From NCBI RefSeq assembly GCF_018448905.1, contig NZ_RCWA01000030.1, positions 1 to 56,786 on the forward strand: DNA of 56,786 bases, in the 5' to 3' direction. A model generated the notes under the pieces. It had not been told where the DNA came from and did not search any database. It worked only from the letters and a program-made list of their open reading frames with translations. The stretch is from Photorhabdus heterorhabditis. GTDB lineage: Bacteria > Pseudomonadota > Gammaproteobacteria > Enterobacterales > Enterobacteriaceae. The position numbers and the translations under genes were made by a program. Shown one piece after another: positions 18,735 to 29,194 of this stretch; within the stretch, counting starts at the first letter, position 1, and each line of letters opens with the position of its first letter.

Positions 18735-19937
18735 TTACGCAGTCAGACGCGCTGCATCTTGAGCGATCACTAATTCTTCATTGGTTGGGATCACTAAAGC
18801 AAGACGACTGTTGTCGGTGGTGATAGCACCGGATTTACCGAAACGGGCGGCCAGGTTACGTTCGTGATCATATTCAAAACCTAACAGAGCCAGCTTTTTC
18901 AGTGTCAATTCACGGACCAGCGCTGAGTTTTCACCGATACCACCGGTAAAGATAATTGCATCCAGATGACCTTCCATCAATGCGGAATATGCACCAACAT
19001 ATTTAGCCAGACGATGGCAGTAGACATCCATAGCACGTTTGGCATCGGCTTTGGTTTCGTAGTTATCTTCTATATAACGGCAATCGCTGGTGACTTCAGT
19101 CAGACCTAGCAGGCCAGATTCTTTGGTCAGTAGTTTGTTGATTTGTTCAACGCTCATGCCCAGAGAGTCATGCAGGTGGAAAATGATAGCCGGGTCGATA
19201 TCACCGCTGCGGGTACCCATTACCAGACCTTCCAGCGGCGTTAGTCCCATAGAAGTGTCAACACATTGACCATTAACGATAGCAGAGATGGAACCACCGT
19301 TACCCAAATGGCAAACAATGACATTCAGTTCTTCAACCGGTTTGTTCAGCGTTTTTGCTGCTTCACGGGAAACGAAGAAGTGGCTGGTTCCGTGGGCGCC
19401 ATAGCGACGAATACCGTGTTCTTTATATAGATTGTATGGTAATGCATACAGGTAAGCTTCTTCTGGCATTGTTTGATGGAAAGCGGTATCGAAAACGGCA
19501 ACGTTTTTGTCAGTCAGGTGTGGGAACCCTTTTTTCGCTTCTTCAATGCCAATCAGGTGAGCAGGGTTGTGCAATGGTGCGAATGGAACCGCATCTTTAA
19601 TCCCCTGAATAACTTCTTCATTGATGGTGACCGAAGAGGTGAATTTTTCACCACCATGAACAATACGATGACCGATTGCGGCGATTTGGGCAGAAAGTTC
19701 TGGTTTTTCAGCCAGAATAGTATTAACAATAAAGTTCAATGCTTCACTGTGGGCTGCACCAGCACCTAAAGCGGCTTCATGTTTCGCACCATCCATTTTC
19801 CACTTAATACGGGCTTCAGGTAGGTTAAAACATTCAGCTAGACCAGAAAGATATTCTTCACCGTTAGCAGGATCGATGATAGCAAATTTCAGAGAAGAGC
19901 TACCGCAATTGAGGACCAGTACCAGCTTACTTGACAT
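18735..19937 (-). CDS. ackA: Acetate kinase AckA
   Basis: Converts acetyl phosphate plus ADP to acetate plus ATP. 400 residues, normal length. Family signatures are the N-terminal [14 protein letters not shown], the catalytic-region [39 protein letters not shown] and TGGIGENS. It is transcribed with pta downstream; the gap of 69 bp has no obvious terminator, so the two are probably one operon. Confidence 0.97.
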   Translation of the reverse strand: MSSKLVLVLNCGSSSLKFAIIDPANGEEYLSGLAECFNLPEARIKWKMDGAKHEAALGAGAAHSEALNFIVNTILAEKPELSAQIAAIGHRIVHGGEKFTSSVTINEEVIQGIKDAVPFAPLHNPAHLIGIEEAKKGFPHLTDKNVAVFDTAFHQTMPEEAYLYALPYNLYKEHGIRRYGAHGTSHFFVSREAAKTLNKPVEELNVIVCHLGNGGSISAIVNGQCVDTSMGLTPLEGLVMGTRSGDIDPAIIFHLHDSLGMSVEQINKLLTKESGLLGLTEVTSDCRYIEDNYETKADAKRAMDVYCHRLAKYVGAYSALMEGHLDAIIFTGGIGENSALVRELTLKKLALLGFEYDHERNLAARFGKSGAITTDNSRLALVIPTNEELVIAQDAARLTA

Positions 19938-20330
19938 GGAAATACCTATATCGTGTTTGTCAATGAGTCTTACAGATAAGACATGTGATTAATAAAACGT
20001 CAATTACTCATCAGCGTAGCGCATAATAGTGATGACATTAAATGATTAACATCATGCTAAGTGTAAAGAGCATGATGATAAGGTGTAAATTTTCAAAAAA
20101 ACCTTTTTTTGCTGCCCTAATGTTAAGATATAAGGTGATTTGTTAACAAAATGAGCCTAAATGCAGTGAAAAAGGTAAAAAATGCCGCTTTACCGCTGTG
20201 TTCAGCATAAAAGTGGGTGTAGGATACCGATAGCTAGCAGTAAAGACAAAATATACTTAATCCTACAAAAAATATTTTATCATTTACAACCTTTTTTTAA
20301 AAATTATGTTTTAAATTGATCGAGGTCATG
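19938..20330. other. Divergent ackA / yfbV promoter region with a hairpin
   Basis: About 390 bp between divergently transcribed genes. A perfect 9-bp inverted repeat CATCATGCT (20050-20058 with 20069-20077, 10-nt loop) lies in the probable ackA leader. No clear FNR or ArcA site could be assigned by eye and there is no gene. Confidence 0.5.
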
Positions 20331-20786
20331 ATGAACGCAATGCCTCCTGCCAGTGGCGGATGGATAAAGAAGATGCAACTGGGTCAAAAATATATGAAGA
20401 CCTGGCCGATTGAGAAGCAACTGGCGCCAATGTTTCCTGAAAACCGGGTTATTAAGGCAACCCGTTTTGGTATCCAGTTTATGCCACCATTGGCTATTTT
20501 TACCCTGACGTGGCAAATCGCTTTGGGTGGTCAACTTGGCCCCGCTATCGCGACTGCACTATTTGCATGTAGTTTGCCAATACAGGGGTTATGGTGGTTG
20601 GGGAAACGGGCATCAACACCATTACCTGTGGCATTGCTGAAATGGTTTCATGAAATCCGTGATAAATTTGCCGAAGCAGGTATTGCAATGGCACCTGTGC
20701 AGCAAACGCCTACTTATCAATCTCTTGCTGAAATTCTCAAACGGGCATTTAAACAACTTGATCGGTCGTTTTTTGATGATATTTAG
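20331..20786 (+). CDS. yfbV: UPF0208 membrane protein YfbV
   Basis: 151-residue inner-membrane protein of the enterobacterial YfbV family. E. coli YfbV has been linked to chromosome Ter-domain confinement; the molecular role is unclear. Conserved blocks seen are [61 protein letters not shown] and [15 protein letters not shown]. Two hydrophobic segments lie between residues 38 and 85. Of the clustered starts (TTG 20316, ATG 20328, 20331, 20340), the ATG at 20331 has GAGG at a 5-nt spacing and gives exactly the usual family length. Confidence 0.9.
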   Translation: MNAMPPASGGWIKKMQLGQKYMKTWPIEKQLAPMFPENRVIKATRFGIQFMPPLAIFTLTWQIALGGQLGPAIATALFACSLPIQGLWWLGKRASTPLPVALLKWFHEIRDKFAEAGIAMAPVQQTPTYQSLAEILKRAFKQLDRSFFDDI

Positions 20787-20983
20787 CTGGAAAATATCAT
20801 GAGATTGGATCAGGTCGATTGGTGTTTGAAATCGGTGATTGAGAAATCTGCAGATAAAATAGCGGCTCATGGCAAAAAACAGGCATGTTGTTGATCGTAA
20901 TTAGAGATTTTCCCCCAATAAAATAGTCTACTAATCAAGATGAAGTTTTCGACATATCTTCTTTTTCGTTGATAGAGGCCATT

Positions 20984-22815
20984 TTGAATAGTGAACTCTT
21001 GTGGGTATTGACCCTGTTATTGATAGCTATCGTTCTTTTTACCACCAATAAATTGCGTATGGATATTGTTGCGTTATTGGTGATTATTGCATTTGTCATG
21101 AGTGGAACGCTGACACTGGGTGAAGCAACCAGTGGTTTCAGTGATCCCAATGTCTTACTGATAGCGGCCTTGTTTGTTATTGGTGAGGGGTTGGTGAGAA
21201 CGGGTGTCGCTTATCAAATGGGGGACTGGTTGGTAAAAGTTGCCGGAAACAGCGAAACCAAGATGTTGGTTTTATTGATGATGACTGTTGCGGGGCTTGG
21301 TGCTTTCATGAGTTCTACAGGGGTCGTCGCGATTTTCATTCCCGTTGTGCTCAGTGTTGCGGCAAGAATGCAAATTTCTCCAGGGCGGTTGATGATGCCT
21401 CTGAGTTTTGCCGGGCTTATCAGTGGAATGATGACGTTGGTAGCGACGCCGCCTAATATGGTGGTTAACAGTGAGTTAATCCGTGAAGGGCTGCCTGGTT
21501 TCAAATTTTTCTCAATTACCCCTATTGGTTTTCTGATTCTGTTTGCTGGCATTAGCTATATGTTGATTGCTCGTCATTGGCTGGGAAGCAATCAGCCGGA
21601 TAAGGGGCGTGACAAATGGAACCGCCGTACTTTCCGTGATCTTATCCGCGATTATAAATTATCCGGTCGTGCTCGTCGTCTGGCAATCCGGCAAGATTCC
21701 CCGTTGATTGGCTTCTCTCTGGATGAATTGAATCTGCGCGCCCGCTATGGGGCTAATGTCGTTGGTATTGAGCGTTGGCGGCGCTTCCGGCGTGTTATGG
21801 TTAACGCGACTGGAATACAGAACTGAGAGAACGAGATGTATTGCTGATTGATATGTCAGACAGTGACGTGGATTTGCGGGAGTTTTGCAGTGAGCAATTA
21901 TTGGAGCCGATGGTGCTGCGTGGAGAGTATTTTTCTGCGCAATCCCGTAATGTGGGTATGGCTGAAGTATCGCTGATCCCGGAGTCAGATTTGCTGGGTA
22001 AGTCTCTACGCGAGATGAGTTTTCGTACCTGTTATGGTTTGAATGTTGTTGGCATCCGGCGTGATGGTGAGCCGTTGTTGGGCAAACTGGTGGATGAGCC
22101 ACTACAACTTGGGGATATTTTACTGGTTATTGGTGACTGGAAATTGATCAGCGTCCTGAAAACCAAAATGCGCGATTTTATTGTACTCAATCTGCCCGTT
22201 GAGATTGAGGAGGTGGCACCGGCAACATCACAGGCTCCACATGCACTTTTTAGTCTGGTGCTGATGGTTGCCATGATGTTGACTGATGAAGTACCCAATG
22301 TGATTGCCGCATTGATAGCTTGTCTGTTGATGGGAAAATTCCGCTGTATTGATATGGAAAGTGCTTACCGATCCATTCACTGGCCTAGCATAATTCTGAT
22401 TGTCGGCATGATGCCATTTGCATTGGCGTTACAGAAAACGGGTGGGATTGATCTAATTGTCCGTGGTCTAATGGATATTGCCGGTGATATGGGGCCAAGG
22501 GTGATGTTGTTATGTCTGTTCGTGCTTTGTGCCATTATTGGTTTGTTTATTTCTAATACGGCAACGGCGGTATTAATGGCACCGATAGCTATTGCGGCTG
22601 CGCGTGAAATGGCTGTATCACCCATGCCATTTGCCATGATTATTGGTGTGGCAGCTTCTGCCGCATTTATGACTCCAGTTTCATCACCCGTTAATACTTT
22701 GGTTCTTGGCCCAGGTGGTTACAAATTCTCTGATTTTGTCCGTCTGGGGGTGCCATTTACCCTGTTGGTGATGGTGATAAGTGTGCTGGTTATTCCTTGG
22801 TTGTTCCCATTTTAA
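20984..22815 (+). pseudogene. yfbS: YfbS-like SLC13-type transporter, frameshifted
   Basis: Reads as two pieces that together match the about 610-residue YfbS family of polytopic anion transporters with two central TrkA-C (RCK-C) domains. Piece one starts at TTG 20984 ([16 protein letters not shown] 5 nt upstream) and ends at a TGA at 21824. The continuation is in another frame, reading [24 protein letters not shown] from about 21817 to the end ([11 protein letters not shown]). One extra A in GGAAT near 21813-21816 would restore one frame ([13 protein letters not shown]). The rest is well conserved, so the break is recent or a sequencing error. Its 3' end overlaps convergent yfbR by 3 bp. Confidence 0.85.
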
Positions 22816-23405
22816 TGTGGGATATCGAGGCTAATTTCGTCGAGTGACAGGCTAAACCCCGGTACAAAAACTTGCATAAAATAATCCATCTCTTGGCTGT
22901 GGCGATCAGCCAAGGTTTTTTCAAGCCGGGTTTTTGCCAGATTGAATTCACTGTTACCTGCCGAAAGTTCTTCCAGACATTTGAGATAAGCACACAGGGA
23001 ATCGGCTTGTTTAACAATAAAAATTTCTTCTTCTGTATGCTGGCTGTCATCCAGTATTGAACGGAAATCTTCTTGCAACTCTGTTGGTAGCATTTCCAGC
23101 AATCTCTTTTGCGCGATTTTTTCTATCTTTTTGTACTCACGAGCAATATGTGGATTGTGATATTTGACTGGGGTCGGTAAATCCCCGGTGATAACTTCGC
23201 TGGCGTCGTGATACATGGCCAGCAACGCGATACGTTCAGCATTCACATTGCCGTTAAATTTGCGGTTTTTGATGATAGCTAAAGCGTGAGCGACGAAAGC
23301 AACCTGTAGACTATGCTCGGAGACATTTTCTGTACGCACATTGCGCATAAGCGGCCAACGGTTAATCAGTTTCAAACGGGAAAGGTGGGCGAAAAAGTGG
23401 CTCAT
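22812..23405 (-). CDS. yfbR: 5'-deoxynucleotidase YfbR
   Basis: HD-domain phosphohydrolase that removes phosphate from deoxyribonucleoside 5'-monophosphates and takes part in dNTP pool control and thymidine salvage. Metal ligands are visible in [13 protein letters not shown] (His) and in AMYHDASEV (His-Asp). [16 protein letters not shown] and [10 protein letters not shown] are family blocks. The ATG at 23405 ([11 protein letters not shown]) has AAGAG 6 nt upstream. The ATG at 23411 would add two residues (199 in total, as in E. coli) but would have its ribosome binding site directly adjacent. Confidence 0.93.
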   Translation of the reverse strand: MSHFFAHLSRLKLINRWPLMRNVRTENVSEHSLQVAFVAHALAIIKNRKFNGNVNAERIALLAMYHDASEVITGDLPTPVKYHNPHIAREYKKIEKIAQKRLLEMLPTELQEDFRSILDDSQHTEEEIFIVKQADSLCAYLKCLEELSAGNSEFNLAKTRLEKTLADRHSQEMDYFMQVFVPGFSLSLDEISLDIPH

Positions 23406-23456
23406 AATCATCTCTTACAATGGAACATCGTTTTTGTTGTGAGTGGTTGGCAGAGA

Positions 23457-23613
23457 TATACCTGTTATCTTTCAAGTTGCCTCTTTGTTGGCTGCACTCA
23501 CTTACCCCGGTCACAGAGTTCTCTATGACATAGTTCTTTATAACATAGTTATCTATGCTCCCGGGGATTCGCTCCCTGGCCGTCGCGATCCATCTTGAAA
23601 TCTATTGGGTATA
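23457..23613. repeat. Dispersed palindromic repeat, copy C (157 bp)
   Basis: Ends TATACCTGTTATC and ...TCTATTGGGTATA. It matches copy D over its full length on the opposite strand, apart from about 15 extra bases around 23533 made of a partial repeat of GACATAGTT/AACATAGTT. Confidence 0.85.
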
Positions 23614-24253
23614 AGTAAATTTTGAAGTCGCTTGTTAATTTATCCCTGACTTTAAGCAGGAAATACTCTTAGCTAACACATTAACAATATTCGTTAACTG
23701 GAGACCAGCAGTATAACATCCCCAAGATGACTGGTTAATTTACATTTACTATTACCGGAAACGTTATAATCGTAATGGAAATATTTTTTAAAAGAAATTT
23801 ATTTTTCCATTCCATTTTGCATACAAATTGTATACAAATATTTCACCTAATTTACAATAGGTCACTATTACTTCAAGTACTCTTTTTTATCAAGTTTAAC
23901 AAATGCAATGTTTAATTCTTTTTTGTCTTTAAAAATCCTTATATAATCACTATAAGACCCCTATAAAATAAAAAAAATTAACCTTTGTTACCGGTAAAAA
24001 ATGAAAATTTACTGGCTTTATTCTGTAAAGAACTATCATCTTATGTCAGTAAAGCAAGTATTGGAAATTACTATCAAGGATCTGTATCTGGCAGGTGATG
24101 TTTTGTCAGTGAAGAAGAATTAAGCAAGCTAATTTGTTGGTTGTAGAAGAAATGGGTTTTCTTCTACAACTGATAAAACTCATGGTGTGGATATGGCGTG
24201 AATAATGCTCATTATCAGTAGGACTTACGTTTTAACAAACGGCTCTGATTTTT
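23614..24253. other. Intergenic region yfbR-alaA
   Basis: AT-rich, with no supported gene. An ATG at 24001 opens a 40-codon frame without homology that I recognise. Near 23820 there is a GCATACAAATTGTATAC partial palindrome. Confidence 0.4.
24140..24170. terminator. 13-bp hairpin after alaA, possible terminator without T-tract
   Basis: GTTGTAGAAGAAA (24140-24152) is perfectly inverted at 24158-24170 with a 5-nt loop, 84 bp past the alaA stop. It lacks a uridine run, so termination is uncertain; it may protect the mRNA end. Confidence 0.45.
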
Positions 24254-25468
24254 TTACTGATGATATTTGCCAATAAATCTGGCGAATTTCTGAATCGCCA
24301 TTTCCAATTCATCGAGTCTTGGCAGTGTCACTATGCGGAAGTGATCAGGTTCTGGCCAGTTAAATGCGGTTCCCTGCACTAACAAAACCTTCTCCTGTAA
24401 CAAGAGGTCAAGTACCATTTTCTGATCATCGTGAACGTTAAAACGCTTAGCATCAATTTTTGGGAACATATATAAAGCCCCTTTGGGTTTCACACAGGAA
24501 ACGCCGGGGATTTGATTAATTAATTCCCATGCATGGTTACGCTGCTCATATAAACGACCACCAGGTAAAATGAATTCGCTGATACTCTGATAACCACCTA
24601 AAGCGGTTTGAATCGCGTGCTGCATTGGCACATTTGCACATAAGCGCATTGATGCCAACATTTCTAAGCCTTCAATATAACTTTTAGCGTGCTTTTTCGG
24701 ACCGTTTAATACCATCCAGCCTTGACGAAAACCTGCCACGCGATATGTTTTAGATAATCCGTTAAACGTTACCGTTAACAGATCTGGAGCGAGTGCAGCA
24801 ATTGAATGATGCTCGGCATCGTCATATAAGATTTTGTCGTAAATCTCATCAGCAAAAATGATTAAATTATGCTGACGCGCTATTTCAACAATTTCCAATA
24901 GCAATGCTTTGCTATATACAGCACCCGTTGGATTATTGGGGTTAATAATCACAATTCCACGTGTACGGGGAGTAATTTTGTTACGGATGTCATCCAGGTC
25001 AGGAAACCAATCTGAGTTTTCATCGCACATATAATGTACGGCTTTACCGCTAGAAAGTGAAACGGCTGCGGTCCAGAGAGGATAATCAGGAGCAGGAACC
25101 AGCATTTCATCGCCGGTATTCAGTAATGCTTGCATTGCCTGAACGATTAATTCAGAAACACCATTTCCAATATAAATATCTTCAACACTCACATCCAGCA
25201 TATTGCGGGCTTGATAATGTTGCATGATGGCTTTACGCGCAGAATACAAGCCTTTTGAATCTGAATAACCCTGTGCTGTTGGTAAGTTACGGATAACATC
25301 TACCAAGATTTCATCTGGTGCTTCAAAACCAAAAGGTGCTGGATTACCAATATTTAACTTGAGGACTTTATTACCTTCTTCTTCCAGGCGTTTAGCTTCT
25401 TTGAGCACAGGTCCGCGGATGTCATAACAAACATTATCGAGTTTGCTGGATTTTTTAACTGTTAGCAT
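24254..25468 (-). CDS. alaA: Glutamate-pyruvate aminotransferase AlaA
   Basis: Class I PLP aminotransferase that makes alanine from pyruvate and glutamate; the older name is YfbQ. 404 residues. Family blocks are DIRGPVLKEAKRLEEEG, NIGNPAPFGFEAP, YIGNGVSELI, INPNNPTGAVYSK, DEIYDKILYD, the cofactor Lys in FNGLSKTYRVAGFRQGWM, and the C-terminal FRIVTLPRLDELE. It lies upstream of and divergent from lrhA/hexA, as in other enterobacteria. Confidence 0.95.
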   Translation of the reverse strand: MLTVKKSSKLDNVCYDIRGPVLKEAKRLEEEGNKVLKLNIGNPAPFGFEAPDEILVDVIRNLPTAQGYSDSKGLYSARKAIMQHYQARNMLDVSVEDIYIGNGVSELIVQAMQALLNTGDEMLVPAPDYPLWTAAVSLSSGKAVHYMCDENSDWFPDLDDIRNKITPRTRGIVIINPNNPTGAVYSKALLLEIVEIARQHNLIIFADEIYDKILYDDAEHHSIAALAPDLLTVTFNGLSKTYRVAGFRQGWMVLNGPKKHAKSYIEGLEMLASMRLCANVPMQHAIQTALGGYQSISEFILPGGRLYEQRNHAWELINQIPGVSCVKPKGALYMFPKIDAKRFNVHDDQKMVLDLLLQEKVLLVQGTAFNWPEPDHFRIVTLPRLDELEMAIQKFARFIGKYHQ

Positions 25469-26283
25469 TGAGAATTTTACCTTAAATCTTGGTAGAAAAT
25501 GGGGTTCGTTAGCATATAGTGTGTAACATTTAATGTACTCTTCCCGCCTGACGTTTTGAAGGTGTGTTGATATATTTGGTTAAAATGATTGTGTTAGTAA
25601 GGATGTGGTTGTTTTAGTGTCTTTTTATGCTCATTAAGTTGGATTTAAATTCTTTATTTTTAAGTATTATTGGATTTATGTTCTTTGATGTTGTTGTTTT
25701 TTAGTGTGGAAATGAGATGTTTTTAACGTTAAAGCAGTGTGTCTGGCGATTACGGGGAGAAAATGCGCATAGCTCAATTTGCCAATAAAAATCATTATGT
25801 TTGTATAATTTATTCTTATGTATAAGATTTGGCTTGAATTGGCAATTCAGTACTATATATTTTAGAAAGTTCGAACAATATTTTTGAGCATTTCTGGAAA
25901 CTAGTTGTAAATTTATCTGAATAGGATTATTAAACATTAACAATATTGAAGATTTTTACTTTATATTTAGTTTTTCTGATATAACTTATGTTATTCTTTG
26001 ACGTGAGTCAGAAAACAAAATAATCAAACTAGAAATCACATATAGGGTGTTGTAAATAGGGATTGTCCTCAGTTCTATTTAGGAATCCGAGTAACTTTTG
26101 CTAAGAAGAGGAGAAAATAAAACCCACAATGGGTTCAATAGGTAAAAAAACAGCAGTAAATCTTTGCCCTATTTAATAGAGTAGAGTACTGTCTAATCAT
26201 CGATGTTATTTAATTTGATAGTGCTTACGTAAAAACACCAGGTTAGTTAGTAATTAAAATCAAAAAAAAGTGATGAATAAACA
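25469..26283. other. Long divergent regulatory region alaA / lrhA(hexA)
   Basis: 815 bp without a supported gene; an 80-codon minus-strand frame at 25701-25943 has no recognisable domain or start signal. The length and AT content suggest a complex promoter for the global regulator, or a long 5' leader. No specific operator can be assigned by eye. Confidence 0.5.
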
Positions 26284-27213
26284 ATGATAAATGCAAATCG
26301 TCCGATAATGAATCTCGATCTCGATCTGCTAAGAACTTTTGTTGCTGTTGCTGATTTAAATACTTTTGCAGCAGCAGCAGCAGCAGTATGCAGAACGCAA
26401 TCGGCTGTAAGTCAGCAAATGCAACGTTTGGAGCAGTTGGTAGGTAGAGAGTTGTTTGCCCGCCATGGCCGTAATAAGCTTCTTACAGAACATGGTCTTC
26501 AACTTCTTGGTTATGCAAGACAAATTCTGCGCGCTAATGATGATGCCAGCGCATCATTGACCTATAGCGATGCAGAAGGTGAGTTGAGAATCGGGGCATC
26601 CGATGACACTGTGGATACACTGCTCCCTTTTCTGTTAAATCGTATTGCTTCTGTTTATCCGCGTATGGCAATAGATGTTCGTATAAAACGAACTCAATTT
26701 ATTGAAAGTATGTTGGATAACCATGAGATCGATTTGGCACTGACCACCGCGAAGATCAGTCACCACCCAAGGACTGTTTTGCGCTCAACCCCAGTATTAT
26801 GGCATTGCGCTCCAGATTTCCAGCTACAGCCAAACGAACCTATTCCGCTGGTTGTGATGGATGAAACTAACCCATTTCGCCAGTTAGCATTAGATACGCT
26901 GGATGAAGTGGGAGTGTCGTGGCGGATTGCTTATGAAGCGGCTTCTTTGTCTGCGGTTCGCACAGCAGTCAATGCGGAAGTGGGGATTACTGCCCGTCCT
27001 TTAGAAATGCAAAATGCTGATCTGCGTATTCTAGGTGAGAGTGAAGGACTTCCTCGTTTGCCTGAAACCCAGTTCTCTCTATATAGACATAGTAATGAAC
27101 AAAATGAATCTGTTCTGACTGTTTTTAGTGCAATAGAGAATAAGAAAACACCATACACGATATCTAGTCTTGCTGAAGAGCCTTCTGATGGTGACGATAA
27201 TATCGATGAGTAA
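26284..27213 (+). CDS. hexA: LysR-type global regulator LrhA/HexA
   Basis: 309-residue LysR-family transcription factor. The N-terminal winged helix-turn-helix spans residues about 13-70 (LDLLRTFVAVADLNTF, TQSAVSQQMQRLEQLVGRELF) and an effector-binding domain follows. The N-terminal third is nearly the same as E. coli LrhA; the C-terminal half diverges. The orthologue in Photorhabdus is called HexA and is known to repress symbiosis factors and secondary metabolites. The position between alaA and nuo is the conserved enterobacterial one. The helix-turn-helix contains six Ala codons, all GCA (26368-26385). The C-terminal tail is acidic (EEPSDGDDNIDE). Confidence 0.94.
   Translation: MINANRPIMNLDLDLLRTFVAVADLNTFAAAAAAVCRTQSAVSQQMQRLEQLVGRELFARHGRNKLLTEHGLQLLGYARQILRANDDASASLTYSDAEGELRIGASDDTVDTLLPFLLNRIASVYPRMAIDVRIKRTQFIESMLDNHEIDLALTTAKISHHPRTVLRSTPVLWHCAPDFQLQPNEPIPLVVMDETNPFRQLALDTLDEVGVSWRIAYEAASLSAVRTAVNAEVGITARPLEMQNADLRILGESEGLPRLPETQFSLYRHSNEQNESVLTVFSAIENKKTPYTISSLAEEPSDGDDNIDE
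26368..26385 (+). repeat. (GCA)6 microsatellite inside hexA
   Basis: Six consecutive identical GCA codons encode the Ala run just before VCRTQSAVSQQ in the DNA-binding domain. Confidence 0.85.
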
Positions 27214-27921
27214 TATCTGAAACATTCACCCTTAGCTAATACCTCCATTATGGATGATCAGGAGGTATTAGCATCTCAAATATATTTATAAGTAATTATC
27301 AACTAAACACACCTTATTTTACCGTTATGCTAATTGCTGAATATACGGTAGCTTTTTTCCTAATTTCCTTATGATTTGGTTAACAAATTGTTACTTTGTT
27401 AACAAGGTAATAATTTGTTTAATTGATAAAATAAGAATTTCTATAGTTAATTAGAGCATTTCTCTTATCGATGTATAAGAAAATATAATTTCTTCAGATT
27501 TGAATGAATTATCATCAGCATTCAAAATTTTTTCTGCTAAATTGTGTACTTGATCAAAGAAATATTCCCTATGAGACAGTGGAAAGGCAGGTTTTTCCTG
27601 AGATAATGATGTAGTAAAAGCGAGTTATCGGTTAAACTAGTTTCCGCTGCTGTTTATGTGTCAACTGACTGACACGTTTTAGCAGCTTGGTAGCACAATC
27701 CGTTAAGATCAAGTTTGCTGTTTGTAAATAAATGTTAGATTAATTTTGTCATAACAGACAAAATATTGTTGAGAGGAGTAAAAACCAAGAAGATCCACTC
27801 CATCAATCATTGATTAGTAGTGTTTCAGATTTGGTTGTTACCCCTTCCCTTGAATCGATGTGGTGCAACACTGCCAGACAAAAGAGCAGACATTTTTGAC
27901 ACCACTTTTGATGAGTAAGCA
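27214..27921. other. hexA 3' hairpin and long nuo promoter/leader region
   Basis: 708 bp without a gene. 27235-27246 (GCTAATACCTCC) is perfectly inverted at 27261-27272: a hairpin 22 bp past hexA with no T-tract. 27646-27686 forms an imperfect stem (GCTGCT/AGCAGC outside, GTGTCA/TGACAC inside) about 240 bp before nuoA. The remainder presumably holds the nuo promoters; I could not assign individual sites. Confidence 0.55.
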
Positions 27922-28371
27922 ATGAGTATGTCAACATCCACTGAACTCTTTGCCCATCACTGGGCATTCGCGGTATTTCTTTTAGGTGCTTTCGGTCTGT
28001 GTGCTTTGATGCTGTTAGGGGCGTTTTTCTTGGGCGGGAAAGCTAAAGCCCGGGCAAAACACATCCCTTATGAATCAGGTATTGATTCTGTCGGCAGTGC
28101 TCGTCTCCGCATGTCGGCAAAGTTCTATCTGGTCGCCATGTTTTTCGTCATCTTCGATGTTGAAGCTCTGTTCTTATATGCATGGTCAGTCTCCATTAAA
28201 GAGAGTGGCTGGTTAGGCTTTATCGAAGCAAGTATTTTCATTTTGGTGTTACTGGCAGGCTTGTTCTATCTGGTACGTATCGGTGCGCTGAATTGGACGC
28301 CATCCCGATCAAGTCGCCAGGTAAATAAACCAAGTGTTGTAATTAACACTAATAACAGTCATCCGCAGTAA
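27922..28371 (+). CDS. nuoA: NADH-quinone oxidoreductase subunit A
   Basis: Membrane-arm subunit of complex I near the quinone site, 149 residues with three transmembrane helices. The conserved loop [31 protein letters not shown]-type region is present, with the family's E/D residues ([17 protein letters not shown]). First gene of the nuo operon. It begins [16 protein letters not shown], closely like other enterobacteria, and nuoB follows after 16 bp. Confidence 0.97.
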   Translation: MSMSTSTELFAHHWAFAVFLLGAFGLCALMLLGAFFLGGKAKARAKHIPYESGIDSVGSARLRMSAKFYLVAMFFVIFDVEALFLYAWSVSIKESGWLGFIEASIFILVLLAGLFYLVRIGALNWTPSRSSRQVNKPSVVINTNNSHPQ

Positions 28372-28387
28372 TAGCGAGGCATTAAAG

Positions 28388-29062
28388 ATGGATTATACGC
28401 TCACCCGCATAGATCCGAACGGTGAGAATGACCGTTATCCCCTGCAAAAACAGGAAATTGTCGCTGATCCACTAGAACAACATGTCCACCGTAGTGTTTA
28501 CATGGGCAAACTGGAGCATGCTCTGCATGATTTGGTGAATTGGGGGCGTAAAAACTCCCTGTGGCCCTACAACTTCGGTCTTTCCTGTTGTTATGTGGAA
28601 ATGGCGACATCATTCACTGCTGTTCATGACGTTGCCCGTTTTGGGGCTGAAGTTTTACGTGCATCGCCTCGTCAGGCAGATTTTATGGTGGTAGCTGGAA
28701 CCTGCTTTACCAAAATGGCTCCGGTTATTCAGCGCCTTTATGACCAGATGCTTGAACCGAAGTGGGTTATCTCCATGGGAGCATGTGCTAACTCTGGTGG
28801 TATGTACGATATCTACTCTGTGGTGCAAGGAGTCGATAAATTCATCCCCGTTGATGTTTATATCCCTGGTTGTCCTCCCCGCCCTGAAGCTTATATGCAA
28901 GCTCTGTTGTTGTTACAGGAGTCTATCGGTAAAGAGCGCCGTCCATTGTCGTGGGTAGTGGGAGATCAAGGGGTTTACCGTGCCAATATGCAGTCAGAAA
29001 GAGAACGTAAGCACGGGGAACGTATTGCAGTGAAAAATCTGCGTACACCGGATGAAGTTTAA
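28388..29062 (+). CDS. nuoB: NADH-quinone oxidoreductase subunit B
   Basis: Carries the terminal [4Fe-4S] cluster N2 that passes electrons to quinone. 224 residues. All four ligands are visible: the tandem Cys67-Cys68 in GLSCCYVEM, Cys133 in GACANSGG and Cys162 in PGCPPRPE. It is a peripheral-arm subunit in contact with the membrane. A 132-bp gap separates it from nuoC, the largest gap inside this operon; no terminator was seen in it. Confidence 0.97.
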   Translation: MDYTLTRIDPNGENDRYPLQKQEIVADPLEQHVHRSVYMGKLEHALHDLVNWGRKNSLWPYNFGLSCCYVEMATSFTAVHDVARFGAEVLRASPRQADFMVVAGTCFTKMAPVIQRLYDQMLEPKWVISMGACANSGGMYDIYSVVQGVDKFIPVDVYIPGCPPRPEAYMQALLLLQESIGKERRPLSWVVGDQGVYRANMQSERERKHGERIAVKNLRTPDEV

Positions 29063-29194
29063 AAATCTGCTTTTTAGGCAGTAGGCGTTATTGGTACATG
29101 ACAGACAAAACAGCCTAATGAATGTGACCAGAGCAATGTGTTGCGATACTAATCCTGATCAAAACAAACACTGATCAAAGCGTTGTGGTGAAAA

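Noticed and set aside
24001-24123. 40-codon plus-strand ORF between yfbR and alaA
   Set aside because: No ribosome binding site of note and no recognisable similarity; intergenic chance frame is more likely.
25701-25943. 80-codon minus-strand frame upstream of hexA
   Set aside because: No recognisable domain, no good ribosome binding site, lies in a long AT-rich regulatory region; likely chance.
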